DNA of 64,000 nucleotides from Pseudarthrobacter polychromogenes (GTDB lineage: Bacteria > Actinomycetota > Actinomycetes > Actinomycetales > Micrococcaceae), in assembly GCF_014644495.1 (NCBI RefSeq), contig NZ_BMKU01000004.1:114377-178376 (forward strand), written 5' to 3'. The translations under genes were made by a program, and so were the position numbers. Under the pieces are notes generated by a model. That model was given only the letters and a program-made list of their open reading frames with translations. It was not told where the DNA came from and did not search any database. Each line of letters starts with the position of its first letter. The stretch's first letter is position 1. Below, piece by piece: positions 8,707-18,031 of the stretch.

Positions 8707-10574
8707 CCGGCACAACCACCGGTAAGGCCGCCGCACGGGTCCGGGCCGCGCTCGCCGCAGTGGATGCGGTGGACCGGCCGGAAATCTGGATCACCCTCCG
8801 CGGGGTGGATGAGCTGCTCACCGAAGCCGCTGCCATCGACACCGCCGCTGCTGGGGGCGCGGACCTGCCCCTCGCCGGGCTCCTGCTCGCCGTCAAGAAC
8901 AACGTTGACGTGGCAGGCATCCCCACCACGGCGGCCTGCCCCGGCTTTGCGTACACGCCGGAACAGGACGCCGGCGCCGTGGCCCGGCTCCGTGCTGCCG
9001 GTGCTCTGGTCCTGGGCGCCACCAACCTGGACCAGTTCGCCACCGGGCTCGTCGGCACACGGAGCCCGCACGGTGCAGTCCGCGATTCCCGCCGCCCGGA
9101 CTTCATCTCCGGCGGTTCCAGCTCCGGCTCCGCGGTTGCCGTGGCGCTGGGCCTGGTGGACATCGCCATCGGGACGGACACGGCCGGCTCGGGCCGGGTG
9201 CCCGCCGGGCTGCAGGGAATCGTGGGCATCAAACCGACGCTGCACGTGGTCTCCACGGAGGGGGTAGTGCCGGCCTGCCGGTCCTGGGACGCGGTCACCA
9301 TCTTTGCCCGCCACCTGTCCACGGCAGAACTCGCCATGGGGGTCATGGCTGGAGGTGCGCGGCCCTGGCCGGCGAATATCCGGCTGGCTGCGCCGGAGCG
9401 GCCACGTGTTGCGTACCCGGCAAGCCTTCCGGCGCTGCCGGCATCCTGGGCAGCGGAGTTCCACCGGAACATTAACCGGCTGCGGGAGCTGGGCGTGGAA
9501 GCCGAAGCCATCGCCTTCGATGCCTTCCTCGACGCTGCCCGGCTGCTGTACGACGGCGGGCTGGTGGCCGAGCGCTATGCCGCCGTCGGCGAATTCCTTG
9601 AAGGTGAATTCCTTGAAGGCGAATACCTTGACAAGGGCGGCGACGGCGCTGGCACCCGAGCGGGCATCGACCCCACCGTGGAGGGCATCATCCGGGCGGC
9701 GGGTACAGTGCCTGCCCACCGGTACGTGGCTGATGCGGCCAGGCTGGAAGCGCTGAAGGACAAAGCGATGGCCCAGCTGGAAGGGTTTGATGCGCTGCTG
9801 ATCCCCACCGCCCCGTTCCACCCCACCCTTGCCGAGGTGGCCGCGGATCCGGTGGGCGTGAACTCGCTGATGGGGACCTACACGAACTTCTGCAACCTGT
9901 TCGACCTGTGCGCCGTGGCGGTGCCTGCCGGTGAAGTGGACGGTGCCCAGTTCGGCCTGACCGTGGTGGGCCGGACCTTCGACGACGCCGTCGCCGCCGA
10001 TATTGCGCGCCTGCTGGAGTCAACCCCGGTTCCGAAGCTTTTTGCCGGGGGCGCGGCGCCGGCGGACGAACCCGCCAACCCGTCGTCGTCCGTTCCCTGG
10101 CCGCTGGCCGCAGGCGCCAAGGCCGTGCCGCTCGTTGTGGTGGGCGCGCACCGAAAGGGCCAGCCGCTGGCGCCGCAGCTGGAAGAACTGGGCGCCGCCT
10201 GGGACGGCCTGGTGCGGACCGCGGCGCGCTACCGCATGGTGTCCCTGGACACCGTGCCGCCCAAGCCGGGGGTGTACCGCTCGGACCACGGCGGCGCAGA
10301 GCTGGTGGGTGAACGGTGGCTGGTGTCCCCGGCGGGGCTCGGCGCGTTCCTGGCTGCCCTGCCCGAGCCCATGCTGCTCGGATCCATCGAACTCGCGGAC
10401 GGGTCGACGGCGGTCGGGTTCGCCTGCGACGCTGTGGCTGCCGCGGGCGGGGAGGACATCACCCGCTACGGTGACTGGCTGGCAGATCGCAGCGCGGAGC
10501 GCCAGCCCAAGAGCGTCTGGCAGAACCTGGGAGACGCGGCCCTGGCCGGCTTCAGCAGGGGGGAGCGCACCTGA
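8703..10574 (+). CDS. atzF: allophanate hydrolase
   Basis: A 623-residue enzyme that hydrolyses allophanate to ammonia and carbon dioxide, the last step of the pathway. The N-terminal amidase-signature domain shows the lysine in LLLAVKNNVDVAG, the serine-rich ISGGSSSGSAVAVALG, and DIAIGTDTAGSGRVPAG with the nucleophile serine. The C-terminal part (from about 470) is the small allophanate hydrolase C-terminal domain. The ATG at 8703 overlaps the carboxylase stop by four bases. Three 15-base in-frame tandem units at 9588-9632 encode GEFLE, GEFLE and GEYLD, an apparent small expansion. The gene ends just before a long palindromic repeat that probably marks the operon end. Confidence 0.92.
   Translation: MTGTTTGKAAARVRAALAAVDAVDRPEIWITLRGVDELLTEAAAIDTAAAGGADLPLAGLLLAVKNNVDVAGIPTTAACPGFAYTPEQDAGAVARLRAAGALVLGATNLDQFATGLVGTRSPHGAVRDSRRPDFISGGSSSGSAVAVALGLVDIAIGTDTAGSGRVPAGLQGIVGIKPTLHVVSTEGVVPACRSWDAVTIFARHLSTAELAMGVMAGGARPWPANIRLAAPERPRVAYPASLPALPASWAAEFHRNINRLRELGVEAEAIAFDAFLDAARLLYDGGLVAERYAAVGEFLEGEFLEGEYLDKGGDGAGTRAGIDPTVEGIIRAAGTVPAHRYVADAARLEALKDKAMAQLEGFDALLIPTAPFHPTLAEVAADPVGVNSLMGTYTNFCNLFDLCAVAVPAGEVDGAQFGLTVVGRTFDDAVAADIARLLESTPVPKLFAGGAAPADEPANPSSSVPWPLAAGAKAVPLVVVGAHRKGQPLAPQLEELGAAWDGLVRTAARYRMVSLDTVPPKPGVYRSDHGGAELVGERWLVSPAGLGAFLAALPEPMLLGSIELADGSTAVGFACDAVAAAGGEDITRYGDWLADRSAERQPKSVWQNLGDAALAGFSRGERT
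9588..9632 (+). repeat. atzF: 15-base tandem repeat, three units, inside atzF
   Basis: Three consecutive 15-base units, GGCGAATTCCTTGAA, GGTGAATTCCTTGAA and GGCGAATACCTTGAC, encode GEFLE-GEFLE-GEYLD (about residues 296-310). They keep the reading frame. The high similarity of the first two suggests a recent duplication or slippage event. Confidence 0.9.
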
Positions 10575-10590
10575 CCCCCTCCCGACCATG

Positions 10591-10653
10591 GAGTTTTTGT
10601 CCAGATGTGCAGGCTTCAAGGCACCTTAACCCTGCACATCTGGACAAAAACTC
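10591..10653. repeat. dispersed long palindrome, copy 1
   Basis: A 23-base arm (10591-10613, beginning GAGTTTTTGTCCAGATGTGC) is perfectly repeated in inverse at 10631-10653, with a 17-base spacer that holds a further AAGG/CCTT pairing. It lies between the convergent atzF and hydrolase genes. The same element, with one compensatory base change, occurs at 37870-37932. The T-run is inside the stem, unlike a normal terminator, though it may still end transcription from both sides. Confidence 0.92.
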
Positions 10654-10669
10654 GGGGCCGTGGCCGTGA

Positions 10670-11527
10670 CTAGCCCTTGAAGTACTCCGAGATGTCCGTC
10701 ACTAGCTCATCAACGGCGGCAGGGATGGAACCGTGGAAGCCTTTGGGGGAGAGCTCGTACGTGCTGCCGGGGACGGCGGCGTGCAGGCGCTCCGCCGTGG
10801 CCTTGTAGTAGCTGGGGCTCTTGCCGCCCGCCATGAAGTGGGTGTTGGCGGGAAGCACGCTGAAGTCCCTGGCATGGTCCGCCTCCTTGTAGGCAGCCCG
10901 CAGCTCGCCTACGCCGCTGGGCATAACCTCGCGGAACATCTTGTTCACCTTGGTCCGGGACAGCACGGCCATCAGCCCGGCAAGGACCGGCTCGGGGATC
11001 TTGGACATCGCCGAGCCGGCGCTGGTGGCCTTCTTCATGTGGGCCAGGGCATGCCCCACCCTGCCGTTGTTCACGGCGTCCTCGAACCCGGACAGCCAGG
11101 AGGTGTCGATGCTGCCGTCAATGTTCACGGCGGGGTCGTACACCGCCAATTTGTCCGGCACGTACGTGGTACCGGTGAACTCCTGGACGGCGTTCAACGC
11201 CACGGAACCGCCCAGGCTGTGGCCCAGGATGTTCCGGGCGCCGGTAGCATCCAGGACGGTGCGGACGTCCGCGATCTCAGTAGCCATGGAGTAGTCGGCG
11301 GGCTGCTCGGAGGAGCTGCCGCGGCCGCGGCGGTCGTACACGTCCACGGCCCAACCTTCGCCCAGGCCCTTTGCCAGCGCCTCGGAAAACGGACGGTAGA
11401 TCAGGGCAGTCAGGAAGGCGCCCCCGATCACCAGCACACGGCGCTCTCCCGGCGCATCCTCGGTGCCGTAGCTGTACAAAGCCAGCCGGCCGCCGTCGTG
11501 CGTTGGAAGTACCTGTTCTTTCACCAC
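10670..11527 (-). CDS. alpha/beta hydrolase (paralogue 2)
   Basis: A 285-residue cytoplasmic alpha/beta-hydrolase-fold protein. The nucleophile elbow LGHSLGGSV places the serine near residue 104, and KGFHGS gives a candidate histidine near 265. YDRRGRGSSSEQPADYS and KLAVYDPAVN match the hydrolase at 11-847, so the two are paralogues that flank the TetR/carboxylase block. The start is the ATG at 11527. The gene is convergent with atzF, separated by the long palindrome, and divergent from lysS about 100 bases away. The substrate is unknown. Confidence 0.85.
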   Translation of the reverse strand: MVKEQVLPTHDGGRLALYSYGTEDAPGERRVLVIGGAFLTALIYRPFSEALAKGLGEGWAVDVYDRRGRGSSSEQPADYSMATEIADVRTVLDATGARNILGHSLGGSVALNAVQEFTGTTYVPDKLAVYDPAVNIDGSIDTSWLSGFEDAVNNGRVGHALAHMKKATSAGSAMSKIPEPVLAGLMAVLSRTKVNKMFREVMPSGVGELRAAYKEADHARDFSVLPANTHFMAGGKSPSYYKATAERLHAAVPGSTYELSPKGFHGSIPAAVDELVTDISEYFKG

Positions 11528-11612
11528 CCCATCCTAGGCAGGACTGCGCAGCTGCCCAGGCACGCCCGGGACCGGGCGGGTTGCGCCCGAATCCTGCGTC
11601 CCCGAAGTCCCG

Positions 11613-11618
11613 GTAAAC
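11613..11618 (+). promoter_or_regulatory. candidate -10 element of lysS, possibly leaderless
   Basis: TAAACT lies nine bases before the GTG at 11628, and there is no good ribosome site between them. This is the layout of leaderless actinobacterial transcripts, although the gap is slightly longer than the usual six to seven bases. Confidence 0.4.
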
Positions 11619-11627
11619 TTGGGGATT

Positions 11628-13160
11628 GTGACTTCCCAAAACACCCCCGCGCCCAAGAACGCCCCAGAGCCGCTCGACGCCAGCGAGCAGATGCGGATCC
11701 GCATGGAGAAGCGCGCCAAACTCATCGAGCGCGGCTCCGAGGCGTACCCGGTAGGTGTGGAGCGGACGCACTCCCTCGCCGAGGTCCGCGAAAAGTACGG
11801 CCACCTCGAGGCGGACGACACCACCGGCGACATCGTCGGCGTCACCGGACGCGTCGTTTTTGTCCGCAACACCGGAAAGCTGTGCTTCGCCACCCTCCAG
11901 GAAGGCGGAACCGACGGCAAGGGTACCCGGCTGCAGGCCATGCTCAGCCTCGCCAATGTGGGTGAGGAAGCGCTCGCCGACTGGAAGGCGCTGGTTGACC
12001 TCGGGGACCACGTGTTCATCAAGGGCGAGGTCATCTCCTCCCGTCGCGGCGAGCTCTCGGTCATGGCGGAATCCTGGTCCATGGCATCCAAGGCCCTCCG
12101 CCCCCTGCCGGTGCTGCACGCCGAACTGAACGAGGAAACCCGTGTCCGCCAGCGCTACGTGGACCTGATGGTCCGCGACGAAGCCCGCGAGATGGTCTAC
12201 ACCCGCGCAGCCATCACCCGCTCCATCCGCGAGACGCTTTTCCGCCACCGCTACGTGGAGGTGGAAACCCCCATCCTGAACCTGGTCCACGGCGGTGCCC
12301 TGGCCCGCCCGTTCGAGACCCACATGAACGCCTTTGACCAGAAGATGACCCTGCGCATCGCCACCGAGCTCTACCTCAAGCGTGCCGTGGTGGGCGGGAT
12401 CGACCGCGTCTACGACATGGGCCGCGTGTTCCGCAACGAGGGCGTGGACTCCACCCACAGCCCAGAGTTCACCACCCTTGAGTGCTATGAGGCGTGGGCT
12501 GACCAGTTCGTCATGGCTGAGCGCATCAAGGAGATCATCCTCGACGCCGCTGACGCAGTGGGTGCCGGACGTATCCTCCAGACCGAGGCAGGGGAGATCA
12601 ACCTCGACGGCGATTGGGCATGGCTTGCCGTCTACCCGGGCCTTTCCGACGCCGTTGGCCAGGAAGTCACGCCGGAGACGCCGCTTGAGGTGCTTCGCGG
12701 GATTGCCGAAAAGCACGAGGTCAAGGTGGACCCGAAGTGGGACGCCGAGAAGCTCGCTGTTGAGCTGTTCGGCGAGATCGTTGAGCCAACGCTGCTGAAC
12801 CCCACCTTCGTTTACGACTACCCGCCCTCCGCCCAGCCGCTGGCCCGCCCGCACCGGGAGGACGGCCGGCTGATCGAGGCCTGGGACCTCATCATCGGCG
12901 GCATGGAGCGCGGCACGGCCTTCTCCGAGCTGATCGACCCCGTCATCCAGCGTGAACGGCTTACCGAGCAGTCGCGCCACGCCGCGGCCGGTGACGTCGA
13001 GGCCATGCAGCTGGACGAGGACTTCCTGCGCGCACTCGAGTACGGCGCTCCTCCCATGGGTGGAATCGGTCTGGGGATTGACCGCCTGGTCATGCTGTTC
13101 ACCGGTGCCGGAATCCGCGAAACCATCCTCTTCCCGCTCCTCAAGCCGGAAGGGCACTGA
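11628..13160 (+). CDS. lysS: lysyl-tRNA synthetase, class II
   Basis: A 510-residue enzyme that charges tRNA-Lys with lysine using ATP. The N-terminal OB-fold anticodon-binding domain covers about residues 55-160 (GDIVGVTGRVVFVRNTGKL). The class II catalytic core follows, with motif 2 in RVFRNEGVDSTHSPEFTTLE and motif 3 in GGIGLGIDRLVMLF near the C-terminus. I prefer the GTG at 11628 (MTSQNTPAPK); a TTG three codons upstream is possible. The first 30 residues are proline/alanine-rich and outside the conserved fold. The next gene is a small membrane protein two bases downstream, and lsr2 follows. Confidence 0.96.
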   Translation: MTSQNTPAPKNAPEPLDASEQMRIRMEKRAKLIERGSEAYPVGVERTHSLAEVREKYGHLEADDTTGDIVGVTGRVVFVRNTGKLCFATLQEGGTDGKGTRLQAMLSLANVGEEALADWKALVDLGDHVFIKGEVISSRRGELSVMAESWSMASKALRPLPVLHAELNEETRVRQRYVDLMVRDEAREMVYTRAAITRSIRETLFRHRYVEVETPILNLVHGGALARPFETHMNAFDQKMTLRIATELYLKRAVVGGIDRVYDMGRVFRNEGVDSTHSPEFTTLECYEAWADQFVMAERIKEIILDAADAVGAGRILQTEAGEINLDGDWAWLAVYPGLSDAVGQEVTPETPLEVLRGIAEKHEVKVDPKWDAEKLAVELFGEIVEPTLLNPTFVYDYPPSAQPLARPHREDGRLIEAWDLIIGGMERGTAFSELIDPVIQRERLTEQSRHAAAGDVEAMQLDEDFLRALEYGAPPMGGIGLGIDRLVMLFTGAGIRETILFPLLKPEGH

Positions 13161-13162
13161 CC

Positions 13163-13342
13163 ATGGAGTACGTGGCCGTCCTCCTCCCGTCCATTGTGGT
13201 GGGCCTGCTTTTCTGGTTCGCCATGAAATCGATCTTCAACGCGGACAAGGCCGAGCGGCAGGCCGAAGCCCAGGCCCAGGCAGAAGCTGAAACCCGGACT
13301 GCGGCACCCGTTGACCGGCCTGACCCTGAATCGAATAGATAA
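13163..13342 (+). CDS. small single-pass membrane protein
   Basis: A 59-residue protein starting MEYVAVLLPSIVVGLLFWFA, with one hydrophobic segment (about residues 4-21), then a charged alanine/glutamate-rich tail with AEAQAQAEAET and a hydrophilic C-terminus. The ATG at 13163 follows the lysS stop by two bases, so it is very likely translated from the lysS message. The function is unknown. Confidence rests on the clean membrane segment, tight coupling and codon use like its neighbours. Confidence 0.65.
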   Translation: MEYVAVLLPSIVVGLLFWFAMKSIFNADKAERQAEAQAQAEAETRTAAPVDRPDPESNR

Positions 13343-13387
13343 AACCCCACACTTTCCCCCTAATATCCACAGGAACCATTCGGCGCT

Positions 13388-13417
13388 TTGACGCGTTGCC
13401 ATAAAAAGAGTCATACT
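13388..13417 (+). promoter_or_regulatory. lsr2 promoter
   Basis: TTGACG (13388-13393), an 18-base spacer and CATACT (13412-13417) form a good sigma-70-type promoter in an unusually AT-rich stretch before lsr2. AT-rich DNA is also what Lsr2 binds, so autoregulation is possible. The ribosome site AAAGGAAG lies about 7 bases before the ATG at 13476. Confidence 0.6.
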
Positions 13418-13475
13418 TTTTAGGAAACATCCTGCTTTTCTGAAAACCGAACCCTTTCCAAAGGAAGTCTTTTAA

Positions 13476-13808
13476 ATGGCACAGAAAGTAAACATCATCC
13501 TCGTTGATGATCTGGATGGGGGATCCGCAGACGAGAATGTAAAGTTTGGCCTTGACGGGGTCAACTACGAGATTGACCTTTCGGCGTCAAACGCCGCCGA
13601 GCTCCGCTCTTCGCTTGAGCGGTTTGTTGCAGCCGCACGGAAGTCCTCCGGCGGCGGCCGGGCCGTCCGAACCAAAGCAGCAGCCAGCGGCCGCAGCCAC
13701 GATTCTGCCCAAATACGGCAGTGGGCGCGTGAAAACGGCTACACGGTTAACAGCCGCGGCCGAATTCAGGCCGAAATCCAGGAAGCCTACCAAAAGGCAA
13801 ATTCCTAG
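13476..13808 (+). CDS. lsr2: Lsr2 nucleoid-associated protein
   Basis: A 110-residue H-NS-like DNA-bridging protein of actinobacteria. It starts MAQKVNIILVDDLDGG, the conserved N-terminal dimerisation domain. A flexible linker (about 56-76) leads to the C-terminal DNA-binding domain IRQWARENGYTVNSRGRI, whose RGR motif (94-96) enters the minor groove of AT-rich DNA. The length fits the family (about 110-112). Known family roles are xenogeneic silencing and chromosome organisation. It has its own promoter and a strong terminator 26 bases after the stop. Confidence 0.97.
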   Translation: MAQKVNIILVDDLDGGSADENVKFGLDGVNYEIDLSASNAAELRSSLERFVAAARKSSGGGRAVRTKAAASGRSHDSAQIRQWARENGYTVNSRGRIQAEIQEAYQKANS

Positions 13809-13833
13809 TTCCGGATCACCTGCTGCCCTTTTT

Positions 13834-13870
13834 GCCCTGCCTCCGCCTGAGTGCGAAGGCAGGGCTTTTT
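13834..13870 (+). terminator. terminator after lsr2
   Basis: GCCCTGCCT (13834-13842) pairs perfectly with AGGCAGGGC (13857-13865), followed by TTTTT (13866-13870). A textbook intrinsic terminator. Confidence 0.9.
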
Positions 13871-13969
13871 CATGCGAGCGGAGCACGTACCGCCACGGCT
13901 AAGACGATTCCGTCCCGAATGGTCCAGCGGCCCTTCCAGCTCAGCAATGTCAAATCGCCGGGCTGGCTT

Positions 13970-14527
13970 TCACAAAGGCGAATGAAACGTTCTATGCCGA
14001 TTCTTCGCCACAGCACGGGACTGCGCTTTTACAGCCTTGGCGTTACCGTCACCACTGCCCAAGAGCGGCCCAAGCGACGCTAAGTGCAACAACGCCAGCC
14101 AGAGACAACCAAGTGCGGTGCAGATTCCAGCGCGTCCACCTGATTTCATAAGTACGTCTCTCGCTGCAGCGTCTCCCAGCCTGGCGGCCACCGCGAGTTG
14201 GTTGTTCAGGGGAATGTTGACGCAGAAGGTGATTGCCATGGTGGCTGTGTAGCAGGCCAGGGCGACGGAGACGGGCGCGGCGCTGTCAAGCCCATTGCCC
14301 CACGAAAACGCCGACGCGGCAGCCAGGGAAAGGAATGCTCCGAAGAAGCTCAGCGCGAAGACGGGGGTCTGGATCGCCGAATTGATCTGGGACATCGCGC
14401 TGACGAATGTCGCATCATCCGTAGAGCGCAGGCCCGGCATCACTGAGCATGCATAGGAATAGTAGAGCCCGCCGATTCCGGCGAGGGTAACGGTCGCAGC
14501 GCTGAGAAGCAGCGTGATGGTAAGCAT
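13970..14527 (-). CDS. DUF1772 family membrane protein
   Basis: A 185-residue integral membrane protein with four hydrophobic segments (about residues 2-24, 55-80, 84-106 and 138-160). GGLYYSYACSVMPGLR near the N-terminus and the NIPLNNQLA motif are typical of DUF1772, a family that includes fungal anthrone oxygenases. The bacterial members are of unknown role. The start is the ATG at 14527 (MLTITLLLSAATVTLAG). It is convergent with lsr2 and divergent from an NmrA-like pseudogene; the family often sits beside oxidoreductases of that kind. Confidence 0.8.
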   Translation of the reverse strand: MLTITLLLSAATVTLAGIGGLYYSYACSVMPGLRSTDDATFVSAMSQINSAIQTPVFALSFFGAFLSLAAASAFSWGNGLDSAAPVSVALACYTATMAITFCVNIPLNNQLAVAARLGDAAARDVLMKSGGRAGICTALGCLWLALLHLASLGPLLGSGDGNAKAVKAQSRAVAKNRHRTFHSPL

Positions 14528-14706
14528 GGCTCCGGTCCTGTGGTGGTGGCCCGGCCGGTATCAGCGGGCCGGGAGGGAGAACCCAGACTCGACGCTACCC
14601 CCGTTACGGCAAGCAGCCGGCATGAAAGGCCCGCCTGATACGGAATCGCATGAAGGTGAGCGGGGCGGGTATGTCGGGCTGTTAGTGCTGTTGGTTGGGT
14701 TGACGT

Positions 14707-14943
14707 ATGGAAGACAACGAGCCCATTGAGGCGACCACACAGGCAAACGACGGCACTACCCTGGTCATCGACGGCACCGGCAAGACTGGCCGGAGGGTGG
14801 CTGAGCGGCTCGCGGGCCCGAGGAATATCTGTCCGCATCGGGTCCCGCTCAGGGTTTTCCGCCTTCGACTGGGATGGCGAATCCACGTGGGACGCTGCGC
14901 TCCGCGGCGTTGACAAGGCCTACGTCACCTCCTATCCCGACCA
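14707..14943 (+). pseudogene. frameshifted and truncated NmrA-like NAD(P)-binding protein
   Basis: One frame from the ATG at 14707 gives DGTTLVIDGTGKTGRRVAER, a Rossmann nucleotide-binding start with a GxGxxG-like loop. Near 14810-14830 the homology moves to another frame, which continues ARGISVRIGSRSGFSAFDWD and then AALRGVDKAYVTSYPD. It stops resembling the family after about 14943. A one-base indel plus loss of about two thirds of the gene best explains this. It sits directly upstream of the clpC promoter region. Intact relatives are about 270-290 residues (family knowledge). Sequencing error could explain the frameshift but not the missing C-terminal part. Confidence 0.75.
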
Positions 14944-15115
14944 AGCCCACAGGAATACCGGCGTCGCAAACCGAAAACCACGGGCCTCACGCCAGCTGGC
15001 GGCTAGCCTGGCCAGCCCTGGGCAATGGCTCCGGTTTCCCCTGTGGCGAACACGCTCCCCAAGTCTGGGTCAGCCACGTAGCATCAAAGTACGTCGTAGC
15101 TAGGAGTGTGGCGAA

Positions 15116-17608
<2,493 letters not shown>

Positions 17609-17623
17609 TTTCCACAGCCAAAG

Positions 17624-17655
17624 CCCCGCCACTCCGCAAGGAGCGGCGGGGTTTT
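17624..17655 (+). terminator. terminator after clpC
   Basis: CCCCGCC-A-CTCC (17624-17635), loop GCAA, GGAG-C-GGCGGGG (17640-17651), then TTTT. One A/C mismatch in an 11-pair stem. Confidence 0.9.
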
Positions 17656-18031
17656 CGCTTTGCCCCCCGTCCCGTCAAAGCGTTGGCATCCGCGTCCACG
17701 GGTTACGACGCTGCGGACGGCTTCGGTGCCGGGCATCAGAGATTTCCCGGCGCCTGCTCCTTCGTCGCTTTGACGGCGCCTACATAAATCCCTGATGCCC
17801 GGCACCTCGTGCGCGGCGGCACTTAGCGCAGGCGCCGGGGTCATTTGTGTAGCTTGCGTCAAAGCGAGGAACGAGCAGCAAGCGGCAAATGGCGCCGGTG
17901 GCGGCGCGGCCCTGCCACACGCCGCTCGGGGGTAATCGTCCAGGGTGGCCGGGTGCAGTCGCGGGGGAGCTTGGTGGGCGTCGCCGCCGCCTATTTTGTG
18001 ATGTGGGACACGGTCGGGTTGAATCGGGGGC
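17656..18031. repeat. intergenic region with nested inverted repeats, no convincing gene
   Basis: No coding sequence is supported here. Arms 17725-17745 and 17786-17806 (GGTGCCGGGCATCAG and its inverse) pair over 21 bases with one mismatch. A 20-base unit at 17756-17775 (ending CGCTTTGACG) recurs inverted at 17857-17876 with 18 of 20 identical. CGTCAAAGCG occurs again at 17673-17682. The pattern looks like a mobile or dispersed repeat unit, or a structured RNA, rather than a promoter alone. The short open frames on both strands are probably by-products of the repeats. Confidence 0.7.
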
